Shown: positions 48,998-62,319, numbered from the stretch's first letter. The stretch: DNA of 64,000 bases from Formicarius rufipectus (GCA_013399695.1 VXAU01003702.1:472806-536805); one strand, 5' to 3'. Numbers and translations: made by a program. Notes: generated from the sequence alone by a model not told the origin.

Positions 48998-49087
48998 TAA
49001 AAGGGATAGTCCTTTTAGTTTCATGAAATTGTACAAGAAAAGGAGATCTTGTGCAATTTCATGAAACTGAAAGGATTGTCCCTTTTA
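48998..49087 (+). repeat. near-perfect inverted repeat: 41-bp stem, 8-base loop
   Basis: Bases 48998-49038 pair with 49047-49087 around the loop AAAGGAGA (49039-49046). In + strand RNA every one of the 41 positions pairs: 37 Watson-Crick and four G-U (49007/49078, 49009/49076, 49016/49069, 49032/49053), with no bulge. In - strand RNA the same four positions would be A-C mismatches. Pairing stops abruptly outside TAAAAGGG...CCCTTTTA. Possible natures are a long hairpin or miRNA-like precursor within a transcribed intron, a palindromic MITE of the MADE1 kind flanked by TA, or a snap-back duplication. I recognise no known miRNA. Confidence 0.9.
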
Positions 49088-49089
49088 TG

Positions 49090-52000
49090 CTCCTGAATTT
49101 CAAATATCTAATTTATCTACTCCCACTAGGTTTAACTACACAAAAGATATTAAAACTCCTGTCTAAAATAGCTACACTATTTCTAGTGCTGTAATTTGAT
49201 AACCATCCTCATCTCGAGCACACCTCAGCAATTGCAATTACATCTGTTTATGACTGGATATTATGAGCCAAGATTCCTGCACTATAACCAATGGATTCCC
49301 CCAGTTGCACAGTGGAATTTTGCCAACAGTTCTGGCAGAGAGTCAGATTGCCACAACTGGTAGGGAAATCATAATGGGATTTAAGAGAATTGCATTGTGT
49401 TTATGGCCAGCTACAATATCACTTGCAATCTCTCAGACAGAAACATAAACTTTTTTATGAGATTCAATTTCTCAGAAAAGCACCATTCAAATTCCACAAG
49501 CGACTCCTCCTTAGTGACCTTCTCCTGCAGATTTCATGTAGCCCTGAAACACCAGCCTTGATGGTGCAGAGGTTGCAATCAGGTTGTCACTCACATCATA
49601 TTTACCTGCCCCTGTTAAGAAGAGAGAAACGGTTTCTTTGAAAAGTTTCTACTGCAGTGTTGCCAAAGTTAAATTACCTAGGACAGACAGCTTTCGTTTG
49701 CTTAAATAAATTAGACTTCTAAAGTCAGGTCAGGGCATATGACTAAGAATGGGGAAAACAATGTAATTAAGTCTTTAATCACACAGCTTTCCAGAGCAAG
49801 GAGTCTGTGACCAGAAACACTAAGCTCAGTTATGATTCAGCACCACACATCCTCTTAGAGCCGCCTCTTCCAGGTATCACTGCTCATTGAAAAGAAAATT
49901 CTTTGCACTCCTTAGAAATGTTTTGTTGAAGCCACATTTTCTTTGACACCTTTTGGGGACACGAAAAGGGACAAAGGAATAGGCAATTTTCTTATAGTGA
50001 AGCCCTATCTCTATGCTGTAGTTTCCTTATCTTTATATAAAATATGACCCTGTTGTGCAGATACTGTTGTCTCACCTGAGCCCCAGAGTGCAGGGCTTTG
50101 GGGAGAAGGGGCCTTCAGGCTCATGTGTGCAGACAAGCAAGGTTCCACATTCTGGATGGAGCACTTCTGTATAATTAATATTTAGTATGTATCTTCTTTC
50201 TGGTTGACCAGCACATAGATGTCTAAATTATGGCAGTTGAGAATTATTTCTGCTAGAAAAACAGGCTTCATGGGGAACATTATTTTTCACAAGGAATATA
50301 TTGTTGTCTCACAATTCTCCCTTACCCTTATATTGTCTGGAAGGGGTCTTGAAAGACTCAGGCCTAACATGTTAAATAAATACCATAATTTGACTTATCA
50401 GACCCCTAAATTCTGCAACTTGGTGAAGATTTTAAAAGTAAAAAGAAATAGAAGGATTTTGAAACCAGTTCAGTGGGATATTTTCCTCCCAACTTTTGTT
50501 TTGTATGGTCAATTTTCTTTTCAAATGTATTTTAAAATAAAAAAAATGTATTTTTTGCCCTTGTAAATAAGGAATTTATATTACAATCTTGTAAATTCTT
50601 AAATACATCTAAAACATTAAAATAAACCCTCCAATAACACTTAACTGAAAATTAATTTAAAATACTTTCTGAATGTATAGTTTTGTCATAACAGTATCTA
50701 AGGTCCTTGCCCATTCTTACATTCCTGAGTTCCTCTTGATCAATGAATATTTCAAAGGCAGCCATTTATTGCAAGAAAAAAGTTCTTCTAATATGAATAT
50801 CAATTATGCAGAAATGTGAATACTAAAATTAATTTTTCTGAAGACAAGATACCCTGCAAAATACATCTTAACTGGTTACAGACACTTAATAAATTACGAA
50901 TGCTTAAGCCTTCATAAACCAGAACTGAATTTGACAATTACTGTAAACAGTGGAATTAACAAGGATGCCTCTGAGAAATAGGGTGCATTAATCTTCTGTT
51001 TTCCTAATACTGTCAAGAATCCAGCTAATATATTTGCCCTTCTTGACCAGATGCTATATCTGGCATTATACTGAATGTTATAATTCAAGAAACTTTTGCA
51101 AGCATTGTTTGTATTTTGCCTGATAAATATGAAACCAGCTATAAAGAGCAATATCAAATTGTCTTCAAGAAATCAGTCTGGAAGAGCAGTTCAATCTTTT
51201 GCATCTTTAATGATCAGTGTAATCATATAGAAACACTTTTGACTTATAAAACACCTCTTAGTTAGGTTTTACAAATTCTCTTACATGTAAAGATGTGCTC
51301 TAGGGTGCTTTAAAATGCAAGCTCCATGTAGGAGATGGTGTGCTGTTCTCCTTACACTCTATTAACTTCATGGTTTCATTAGTACCATGTGGCAATGTAA
51401 AATATTGTATTTTTGTATTGAATATATGATACAGAGAGTTTGATCTTTCATTCTTTCTCCCTGATTGCATTGTACATTTTCTCCATTTCTGAAGAACAGA
51501 TAGATGCCTATGGAAGGGAAGATGTGCTATGGACAAGCCATGCAGATGATTAACCTTGGCACTGTCCCATGTCTCTCAGTGTAAAATTTTCACTGAGCAG
51601 ATTTGAAGTAAATCATCCAGCCCACTTCACTTAATAATACCTCTTTAACATGCTCTGCGATTATATCATTTGTGCTCTTAGGCTTGGCCATTTTCCTTCC
51701 TAGCTATTCATTTCTCCCCATGGAATGGCAGCTTAACAGACGTTTCCAGTGATATGGGTAGGTAAATGAGACGGTGACTTATCTTACTGATCACAGGATT
51801 TATCTCTCATGGCAACCACTGCAGTCTGATCTCACGTTCTTTTCAGGAAGAATTCATCTTCCAGCATAGGCCACTTGGGAAGACTGGTAAAGCTGGTCCC
51901 TTCCCTGCAAATATGAAACAGAAGCTGGACAAAAAGGTTCATGGTTTATGCTCCATTCTGTGATTCCTGTGGTGTATCCATCCAGCCTTCAGACAGACCA

Positions 52001-52914
52001 GCATAAACACTGCTCAACAGCTGGCAGAAGGCACCACTGGGATGCTCCAGCTTATGCAGAAGTATCAGCTATCCATGGTTTCCCACTGAGCTTTGGCTTC
52101 ACAGTTTCCAAAAACCTGACAACAGACTGCAGATAATGCCATGATTCCAAACCTCAACTTTCACACTTTAACAAGCACATTCTTTCATCTTCCAGCAACA
52201 GGAATGGTCAACGTGAGGCAGAAAACAAAATTATATTTACTTGCATGTATTCAAAATCAGACCCATCTCCTGACCATTGTGAGTCACTGTCAGGGCTGTA
52301 GTGTTTCATCTGTGTTGAACTGGTCTTATTTTTCTGTGGAAAAGAGACTATCTTCCCATTCTCCTCTTGTCCTTCCTCTCCTTTGGTCTTTTAAATGGTG
52401 TGGTTTTTTAAAAATGAGTTTCTTATACAGCATGGACATTTAAGTAGCTGTGGTGTTCTCAAACCAATGACAACTGACTAGGTTTCCCTTTAATTGCTGG
52501 TTCATTTTTGCAATGAACAGATTCAAAATATTTTGACATTTACTGATAAGTAAAGACAGCCTTCTGTTCATAACAAGAAGAGAAACTACCTTCTTGGACA
52601 AGCAAGAGTGCTGATGGGGAACGTGTTACCAGTATTTTCCATGCAAATTGCAGAGAGGGGCTCTGGTAGATGGTTCTCATACCTGTCCAGATTTGAAAAG
52701 GAATAACACCTCGTGGGTCATTATGCATTTTGTCTGTGACTCCACAGAGTCTCATAATAGCCTCATAATGTCAGGAGCTAGAATTATAAAGGGAAAATAG
52801 TTAATATACTTAACAGGCTTCCTGAATCAAAGTCATCCTGGTCTGTTAATGGCTACTTTGGCACAGTTTCACTTCTGCAGGAGCTTTTATAGAGCCCTAG
52901 TTTGTTTCAGCACA
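49090..52914. other. long non-coding stretch, no gene recognised
   Basis: AT-rich sequence. The largest frames (115 codons at 50219-50566, 100 codons at 52141-52443) have no domains and low-complexity ends. No repeat family was identified. Confidence 0.5.
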
Positions 52915-52985
52915 GAAAACCAACCAAACAAACAAACAAAAACAACAAAAAAACCAACCAAACAAAACAAAAACACCACCAAAAC
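52915..52985. repeat. (CAAA)n / A-C-rich microsatellite
   Basis: Irregular CAAA, CCAAC and ACAAAA units with almost no G or T. The repeat explains the overlapping Lys/Asn/Thr-rich and Phe/Val-rich frames here. Confidence 0.95.
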
Positions 52986-53333
52986 AGTACGAAGACCATC
53001 AAAGCTGCCCTCAAATGGTTTCCTTCTGAGAGGTGGAAAATAACAGGCCAGACACAGACCTTGTGTGCTGGAAATGGATGCAAGCAAACTGAAATTCTGG
53101 AAGTGTTATCCCCTTTCAGATGAATTTCCATACATTTAAACATGTGCAGGATGAAGTGCATACAAGAAGTGGAATAGTCAAAATATGTCTCAGTTTTAGA
53201 GGTGTTTCAGGTAGCTGTAAAGAATGCATTAATCAGTACATAAAATGACCCTGGTAACATGGTCAGTGACTGGAAGTAGAGAGGAAAACAGAAGCCAAGA
53301 GGAAATTTAAAAGAGTTTAAGTAAACCAGATAT

Positions 53334-53347
53334 AAAAAAAAAAAAAA
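53334..53347. repeat. poly(A) run, 14 A
   Basis: An uninterrupted A14 in AT-rich sequence. Confidence 0.9.
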
Positions 53348-55220
53348 TCAATAGGAAGAGGTATATGACAGAGATTGAAATTTATGTTCCTGTGATCTAA
53401 AGAGAAAGAAAGCTAAATTGAAGAATATCACAACACAAACACGGGGGATTTTTTAATTGCCTAAAAATATTGATGAGGTATAATGATAACCAGAAAATAA
53501 CCAGAAACAAAGCTAGAAATTAAATGAAACAATGAAGGGCAATTTCATGAAAGGAAAAGTTAGAAACATACTCAGAAGTGGGTTCCAAACTGTACTGTGT
53601 CATCAGAGCTTTTCCTTTGGAAAGAAGTTCTGAGCGCAGTTTTCTTACTTTTATTTTAATTCTCACCACTTTTGAAAAAGATTGGTGTCCTCACTGCTTA
53701 TACTCAAAGGGAATTTCTAAATGCAAATTAACTGTAATGGGAGTCTGCATCTGTCACCTTTCTTCTCCGCTTCAAGGAGGATGCACAGACAACAAATCTC
53801 TTTTATACCAGCCTTCCAGCCATGGAAGGATCTTTTAGGGAACACCAAGCACAAGATCTATTCTAAAACACTACTTGTCTCAGACTGACCATGTAAATTG
53901 AAGTGCTGCAACCACAATCCTGATGTCTTTCCTTACTCTGCTGCAGATTTCTTGGTGAAGAAAATCTAGCGCTCTATGATTTTATCCCTTAATTACTTGC
54001 CTGAAATATGTTAAGTTTTATTACAGACAGTAATATTTCCTTTCTTTCATCCTATCTATCTAGTTGATAAACTCATTGAGAGGGAAGAGTATCCTTCTCC
54101 AACTGTTCAAGGACAAGATACTCAGGCACTGGTATAATTGAATTAAAACCACAGTGGAGTTATACTGATTTATCTGAGCTGGTGATTTTGCCTTGAAAAT
54201 TTTAAAGGAATATGCCTCATGCCTACTAGAACTCTGATCCCAAAGAGAGGAAGAAATCTCTTGTGCCCTGGGACAGATTTAAAAAGTACTGCCTTCAGTC
54301 CAGATAGGCAGTCAGCTGAAAACTCTACACTCTTCAAGCCCCTGATGTGTTTAATATCATCCTCTGCAGAAAGCCTGCACCTCCTCACCTTGTTGCTTTC
54401 TATTAGAGGCTGAAATGTTAATAACACTGTCAAGACAATCATGCAGTCATTAGACAGGGTCAGTTCCTATGCCTTCCCTACCCTGTTTTACTTTAGGAGG
54501 AAGTACACTGTCTATATACATTGGAGACTTAGATTAATTTCTCTATTAGAATCACTGCTTGGCCATGAGCTATGTTATCTGAAAGTAATTGAAACTTGAA
54601 GAAAGTTGTGGCTGTGAATACACAAGAACAGTAATGAACTGCAACTCCTTCTCAATCCATAAGCTCCTAGAAAAGTTAGTTTTGTTGAGGTAAAACTCAC
54701 ATTCAGATTAGGTTTTGGCTGCAGCTAAGATTGTTGTTTGGTTAGTGGGAATAAATGGTTTATCTAAAATGAGAAATGACCCCAGTATTAACCCAAAGCT
54801 TGAACTGAATCCACTTTTAATTACAAAAAGGTTTATTTCATGTGTGCATTTGTGCTTTTGTTATTTATCCATACATAAAAATAACAGAGTAAAATAAAAA
54901 CTGTTCTCAGAAACATCAAATAAAGAAGTGATCAATATTTCAGTGAATGAGGCCAGACACATTTCAGATTCTGGTAAATAAAGTGGAGATCTATTCAGTA
55001 AATGAATTTCTACTGCATTTTGTTTCATGTGACAAAATACCTGATTTTTATGAGATTTTTTCGGTAGGATTTGTTTACCAAGTATCACAAAAAGTCAATT
55101 TCTCTTCAGACAAAATTCTGAGCTCTTAGATGCTTATCTAAATTTAGTTAAGCACTTGGAGGGTCACCTACTGCAAATTCAACCAAAAACCTTTTTAAAA
55201 AAGTCAACTGAATATTCAAA
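53348..55220. other. non-coding, no gene recognised
   Basis: AT-rich, with no recognised family. GCAATTTCATGAAA at 53539-53552 repeats 14 bases of the right arm of the hairpin at 48998-49087. Confidence 0.45.
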
Positions 55221-55319
55221 CAGGTCACCTGTTCTACGCTACCCTACTTGAGTGGGAGAGTAGAACAGATGACCTCCAGAAGTCCCTTCCAACCTCAACC
55301 ATTTGGTAATTCTATGATT
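55221..55319 (+). mobile_element. CR1 LINE 3' end
   Basis: CAGGTCACCTGTTCTACG, CTTGAGTGGGAGAGTAGAAC, AGATGACCTCCAGAAGTC, CCTTCCAACCTCAACCATTT and TTCTATGATT are the sense-orientation CR1 3' UTR and tail. It is a short 5'-truncated copy and one of only two CR1-type pieces in the window oriented to the + strand. Confidence 0.95.
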
Positions 55320-58300
55320 ATATTTTTTAATTCTAGTATCTTAATCTCACTTTGGTCTTTAAATAAGAGCGCACTATTTACTCCTTTCTTATTCAAGTAT
55401 GAATGCTCAAAAATAGACTGTAATCCAGTTATCTGGCACCTTCACTGGGGTTGCATTAACGTGCCTCATGATTTTGAAGGTTAAGCTCGTATGTGCTTTT
55501 GTGTGTTTCTAATTTTGAGTGTAAAGTTGTCAAAACACTTATGGAGTGTCAAAGCATCTATTCAATGTCAAGGTGGCAGAACAGCAGGATTGTAGAGCTG
55601 CTCTGGTGCTGCTGTCACATTCCTTCTTTGAATGAAACACCATGAAGGACAGTAGAAGCTATAGTGCAACCCTTCTCTCCAAAGTTCCTTCTGGTGATCC
55701 AGCTCTGCAGTAACTGTGTGGACTGGCACACTGGACTCTGGTGGTATTTGGCAGTCATTAGTAATGCAAAGTACTTCAGAGACGAAGGCCTTGGTGGCAG
55801 GGGCACATGGGTCTTAAGAGAGAGCAAAACAGACTTCAATCTCCTCTTATTATTTTGGCAGATTTCAATCATTTTAGGCTACTGCCTCAGGATTTCTGTG
55901 TTTAGAAAATCTCTCATCCTGACTACACATCAAAATTTCCTTTCAAGCACAGGCAAAACACAACTTATTTAGGTTTACTGTGTGTTCACAGACGTTGAGT
56001 CCAGCTGTATTCACCAGGAGAGCTGAACAGTGAGTGCCTGAAGACTTGAGCTCATGGTACCCCTCAGTACTGCTCTAAGTATGCCATGTTTGCATTGTGA
56101 GTGGGGAAATACAGCCACGCATGTAACCCTTCAACTGCATCTTCTACCACAGAACTCAAAAGCCAAAGCTCAACAGACAAAACATATCTCAGATGGGTCT
56201 AAGCAGGCATGAAACAAGGTGCAGTGGGTGTTATTGATAAGTGCAGTATGAAAACCTTCAGTGTTGTGACAAGGAAAATGGAGCACAGAATTTGGATATT
56301 AAGTGCTTTCTTGCAGTATCAATTAAAATGGGGTGTCCTTTTCCATTCTCATGCCTACTCCTAGTGGTACAATATAGATCCTGCAAGCATTGACTCATTC
56401 ATGTCTCATTTTCATGCAAAAGTGTCTGAATTCCCTTCTATGGTAGTACCAGTTGCAAATGTGCTACTTTCCACTCCTAGAGAGCTGACAACATTGGCTG
56501 ATTGAAACAAAGACAAATAAGCAGAGAGATCTCAACAGTAAAAACATCAACAGTATGTGCCCAAGAACCCATCCTTCCAATGTGCTTGCAGAGAAACGGT
56601 GTCTTCCACAGGATAATTTAGCTGACACCTACCTGAACTTTGCTGTTAAACATCTTCTTGAGCTTTGTCTATAGATTTTATTTTAACTGGCAGTCTCTAG
56701 TGTTCCCACTAAGTTCTTGTTTTAAGAGTTCCTTGAAACTGTCATATATTAACAAAGGCCTCTCATCCTAAGCCGGAGGGAAAGTAGGGAAAAAGGATTA
56801 TGGGCTGAGCTCAAACAAGTGGATGCACAAAAGTAACATAAATATTCATGTTTTGTAATGAGACTGTCCTAAATTTAACTGATCAAATATTCAAACTAGA
56901 AAAGTATATACATATCTATGTTCTGAGTCAAATTCACAGACACACAGATCACTGGCACCATGATTCCCATGAGAGTCCTCATGGCACTCACAGGTATCCA
57001 GCACACATAGCAGAGCAGCAGTTAGTGCTAGGACACAGGAGGCATCTTAGTCACAGGCTGTAGATCATGGGAGCAGCAGACATTTGTTTCCAGTATGGTC
57101 TCTGACAAAAGACAGTTCAATTATTGAAGTGTGTTGGTTAGAATAAGGGTTCTGAATTGGTCTCTGTATCAGCAGGCTGAGGAAGGAAACACTTCTCTAG
57201 GGACTCCAGAGTTTTCCTTTCTCTCAATATCCCCTACTATTTACACGACTGAAAACTCTGGAGCTTAAGACCAAAGAATTCTAATCAAACTGCTTAATCT
57301 GAATAACTGCTGAAGAGAAACTGCAGTAATAGAGAATAGAATTGCTTCCAGGGAAATGAAAACAATTAAAAAAGAGAAGCACTAGGAGTAGAAAAACAGC
57401 TTGGGTGGGAACTATGTTGCATTGACCAGCCCCCGACCTTGTGTGATTTTAGCAATTCAATTAGAAGTCTTTATAGGTTTAGTACCTGACTGTTGAAAAC
57501 ACACCTCCAACTTACAATGTCTGCTCTTGACATAGCATGCCTCATTCTGTGTAATCTGTGGCTCAGAGGGCAAGTGATCTGGAAGCTCTCCCACCTGCTG
57601 AGGAGCACTCCAGGTTTTAAAAACAAAGCAAGGATAACCTGTGGAGAGACACAATGAACACCCGTATCTAGTCCCAATATAGGAGAAGAGAAGGGAAACA
57701 AACATGCATGGGAATTAGAAACAAAGGGACTTGCCCCCAGCGGAGAAGCTATCTTCTCAGGGCACACTGTTGGGTTTCTGGGGTAAAGTTTCAGTGTTGC
57801 TTTTTTAGCCCTTGAAATATGCTGCATTGAACTGCAGGAGCATGGGTGAGAAGGAGACAATGGGAGAGGCCAGGGTCTGGGAATGAAGCAGTTGTCTAGT
57901 CCAACAGATGGCCAGTTTACAATGTTTTCCTCAAGCAAATTCCCATAGAGGAGAATTCAGCTTGAGTTAAAATCCTAATAAAAAGAGATTTATAAATTCA
58001 GCTCTGATTTTCGGTGGAAGGCCATTACTGCTCTCTTAAGTATCTATAGCTTTTACCTAATTCTGATAGAACTGACATTTCCCAAGTGGCAAAACATTCA
58101 GAGATATGGAAGCAGAACCTGAACGGTGAAAGTGTGTGTTTTTCATTTGTGAGTTATGGCAGACTTCTTCATTTCTATTTATCATCACTTTCATTTAGAA
58201 CATAGCAGTTAAATATCTCAGAAAATCAAAATGGAACCTTATATTTCACCCAGTTTTCACTGGGAAGTCTAGTTTGTTTGTAAGAGGCTCTGTATTTCTA

Positions 58301-59695
58301 GAAAGAGAATATGAGAGTCAATGAGTAGAAATCAAACACTGATTATGTTTTGAAACAAAGTCAAAATCAGGTTGCTTGGGTAGAGCTCAGCAGAGAACTG
58401 CTTACACTGTTGTTGCTATAACTCCTCTAACCCCTTAGGGGTTACCATAACCTTCACCAATCCCCTTAGTTTGGCTGCAGAATGTGTAGATTTAAACCCA
58501 TCTACCCTATGCTGTTACAGAGGAACTTTGATAACTGATATTTGTGAAAGGCCTTTGTATACAAGTGATTTTCTAAACTGCAGTATATGGCAACATCCAA
58601 CACAGCTGTCAGTAAGAACAACTAAAAACCAAACCACAGAAGTGCAATTGTACTGACTTTTTCCAATTACACAGCCAATGAAGGGGGATAGAAGCAAGGC
58701 AGAAGAACACTTCTAATAGGAACTTGGGTAACCCAAGCGGATTGAAAGACGAATGAAAGGTCAATGTTAATTTATAATATAAAATGGTTTCTTGATGTTA
58801 TTTCTCTGCACAGTTTGATAATGTCTGAAAGTACAGAAGCTGCAGCCTGCAGGTGGAGTAAAGAAAAACAGAATACTAATTATAGCTTACTCTGTGACAA
58901 ATTCTTCAGTCACTCCTGATCTGGTTTGCCTGATCAGATGTCCTCATATTTCATCACTAAAAAGGAAGAATCCATTTCCACTGTCTCAGATGGCTCTGCT
59001 GGAGTGCAGAACTGTGTTACCAGTATCCTTGTGCTTCATCTGGTGCTGCTCATTTCCCCTGCTAAAAACCAGCACAAACCTGCCGCTTCCAGCATGAGTG
59101 GAAAGTTGCCTGTCAGCATGAAAAAATTCAGGGTTTTGTGCAAACCAGATTTAGAGAGGAAAAAAAAATTAAAGAGGAGGTAAAATTGTTTTTAATTAAA
59201 ATATCAAATTTTTGTCATATGCAAAAGGTCAGCACAATTACACCAAACCCTGTGAATGAATGCCTATGTAGCCCCTGCTAGCATCAGACATCAGCTTATG
59301 GAGGATTAACGTATTGCTTGTTGGCAGATAAAATTTATATGGTAATGTCTTTAAAACCTCACTTTCCATTCCACATAATCACAAAACTCTAAAAAACGTG
59401 TTTTTACCTAAAATAGCTGACTATTCTTCCTAGTGAATTTTAAGATCAATGCAGAGAGTAGACTCCTCTAGAGAGTCTTCCAAGGAAGTGCCTAGTTTAT
59501 GAGCCTCTCAGAGGTTCCTCTTTCCTTTGGCTCTAGAAGAGACCTCAGAGACATGCCAGCTAACTCATGTGACTGAAAGAGGGGCTGATAAATCCCCCTC
59601 CTTCCCATTCATGTCCTTCTCATGATACTGTAGTTTCTCAGGGAACATTCCTAGTGCAGAGTTAACTCTGGTTACAAAAGATGGAGATGTGCAAG
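55320..59695. other. long non-coding stretch, no gene recognised
   Basis: Mixed composition. The 155-codon frame at 57471-57938 (-) has no domain, no start context and overlaps other frames, so I do not call it. A short stem, TAACCCC-TTA-GGGGTTA, lies at 58428-58444. Confidence 0.5.
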
Positions 59696-60383
59696 TGTGC
59701 TGGTTTAGAGTTAAACTGGCAGGAGAAATCAATCCAACTCAGAATGGGATTGCAAGTCAGAATAACAACTTAATAAAAGATCACAAAATACACTGATACA
59801 GAAGGAAAAATTCGTTTGTGCTACAAAAACAGATGTACAGCCCAGCACAGAGGGGCACGAGCAGAGCGGAGCTCACCAACCCCTGTGCTGAGCACCACGT
59901 GGCCCCCCTGAGTTCAAAGTAAGAAGAAAGGAAGGAACCTACTGGTGAAAATGATGGCTGCAGTCTGGTGGCAGTCTCGGTCCAGTTGAGGCTCTGGTCC
60001 TCCTCTGGATCTGATGAGAGATCCCAGTCCCAAAACCCCAAGCTTATATTTGCTTGGGCTCAGGTGGGAGTGCCCAGTCTCTCCCCCAGGGTGGAGAGTT
60101 TCACGATGAGTGATTTACTCTGTGAGGTGAATAATGGCATATTTTTGGCATCCCTAATGGCCCATTAGCAGACATGACCCCTCAGGTGGGTGTGAGGGCA
60201 GGAAAACTTCCTTATCCCACAGAAGCTCCTAAACAGCCAGCTTGTAGCCTGAGGGGTGGGATGTGCCTGAGGCAGCTGCTGCAAATAGGCCATTGTGAGC
60301 AGTTCATGAGAAAAATGATGTAGAGGGTTTAGAATACACACCCACCCACTGACAAACTGATCCTGGCTACTATAACCAGGACA
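59696..60383. mobile_element. probable solo LTR of an endogenous retrovirus, about 0.69 kb
   Basis: It begins TGTGCTGGTTTA and ends TATAACCAGGACA, whose complement is TGTCCTGGTTATA, so the ends form the imperfect terminal inverted repeat of a TG...CA retroviral LTR. Flanks are GCAAG on the left and GCAAT on the right, a 5-bp target-site duplication with one mismatch (5 bp is usual for ERVL-type elements). Composition is GC-richer with CpG unlike its surroundings. There is no adjacent gag/pol or second LTR, so it is a solo LTR. Orientation is unresolved: the only AATAAA (59772-59777, +) is too near the left end to be a good polyadenylation signal. The 86-codon frame inside is incidental. Confidence 0.7.
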
Positions 60384-62315
60384 GCAATTAAACACAATAA
60401 AATCTTTGTGTCCTGTTGAGTTACAGCTCAGATGATTCAAGGAACTCAGTTGCTTCCAGTCGTGCGCATGTACCCTGAGAGGCAGCTTGATTCCTCTGGA
60501 GGTGGCCTCCCTTGGTCAAAAAAGGTTGTGCTGCAAACAGTGAAGCTGTGGGGAGTGACATGCTCCGTGCAGGAGTTGGCAGTAAATTGTTGTGTTCCCC
60601 CTTGCTGGTTTGAAAATAAGCATTACTCAACCTTAGCCTGGACCTGTAACAAACCAGTTAATTCAACTCTGTTGCAGCATGGCAGACTACACACCAGCTG
60701 CTAACAAGCTTCCACACACAGATAAACAAGACAACAGGCACTTCAATTCATCCACCAGCGTAGAAATAAAATAGAGCAAATGTGCCTAAATCATCACCTA
60801 ACTCAAGTTAGGGACTACTCTGTCCATACAGAAGTTCACCCAGGAACAATGCTGGAGTTATACCTTATGCTGACACTCCACTGAGGACAAGCCCTCCTTG
60901 GAGAAAGATTAACTGCAGTGCCATACAGCCTCTTAACACTTGAAAGAGAACACCTGCAGGATTTTTAATGCCCTTTAATTCACACCATTAACTGACTCGG
61001 TTTGCCTTTGTTGCACAGCCCCAGGTAGCCAATACTGCAGTGAGGGTTAGCACACCATGAGCTACTTGCCTGTGGTGGCAGAGATGAGATGGAGCCCCAT
61101 GAAATCTGAAAGGTGGCATGTATTTTGACACAGAACTCTCTCATCCAAATAAGCCAATTCAAATATTTAGTTTCATCAACTTTCTCTTTTGGCGGCTATT
61201 GTAAAAAAAGATATTGCAGTTGCACAGATGTTTACCTGTAATCAAAATCTATATTTTCATTCCCATTTTCAGGGTATTAGGATCCATTTCCACACTGAAA
61301 CAAGATTTTTCTCCTCTACTTCCTGCACTATTAAATGAACAGCAACAGCAAATAAAGAGAGTGCTACCATAATGTATCAAAAGTATTATAGTGAAAGTGA
61401 AAACTAGAAACAATTAAAAAATGTGTTAACAATCCCCAGCCCAAGACTATTAAATGGAAACAAGGGAATTTCTGAGTTCATGCCGAAGAATGTGGAGTCT
61501 TTCTAAAATGTACATCTCTTCAAATTGCCACTTCTCTGGCACCCTCCAGGAAGGGCATTTATGTGGATGCTTCTGCATGAAAGTTCTCTGCTTGTTCAGT
61601 GAACCAAGAGAGAGTCATCTCAAAGATGCTTCTTCTATTTTTTTTACTTGATAGAAAATGTAGCATAGGAAAGTATTTTAAAGGTTTTGACTGAATCTTT
61701 ACATTAAAAATCTAGAATATCAAAGAACAAAAATAATTAAAAAAAAAACACACCACAAAACTAAATAGAGTGTTTTTCCTGTAACAGCAGTTACAGAATA
61801 TTTCAAGTAGAGCGTTTAAAATAACTTCTTTTCAATCTAAATCAAAACCAAACACTGATATTTACAGTTGTCAGAGGTATTTCAAAAATTTTTGAATGCC
61901 CAATACATCAGCCTTTTGAGATTATTAATCTTCTATTTGATCAAGAAAGTAAACATTTTGCAGTCCAGTATTTCCACATTGAGATTGTTTTCCATTTTCT
62001 TTTATGTGCAAATAGTTGAGATGTCAAAATTTCATCAGTGGGGGTTCAAAACAAATTATTAATTTTTCCTACAGGAAGATAGTTCAGTTTTGCACATATC
62101 CCTGACTGAAAAGCTATTCAAACCAATGTGTGTTTTTATAGCATGCAGGCTTTGAAGTACCTTAATACTCTCACATCCTATTAAGGCTTGGTTTATGTTC
62201 TATACAAGAAAAGATTCTTCACCTCCACAATTCAGCTCTCCTCAGAGCCCACACTCTAAAGAAAAAAACTTTCTCAAAAATACAGTAAGCCAACAGAAAT
62301 AATGTAATGTTAAAA
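60384..62315. other. non-coding, no gene recognised
   Basis: Frames up to 91 codons have no domains. The part at 60430-60720 is GC-richer than the rest and lies immediately beside the LTR. No repeat family was identified. Confidence 0.45.
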
Positions 62316-62319
62316 CTCA

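Noticed and set aside
57471..57938. 155-codon frame on the - strand
   Set aside because: No domain, signal or membrane segment, no splice context, and its composition equals that of the flanks.
58428..58444. TAACCCC-TTA-GGGGTTA telomere-like stem
   Set aside because: A single short inverted repeat with no TTAGGG array. It is too short to call an interstitial telomere or a terminator.
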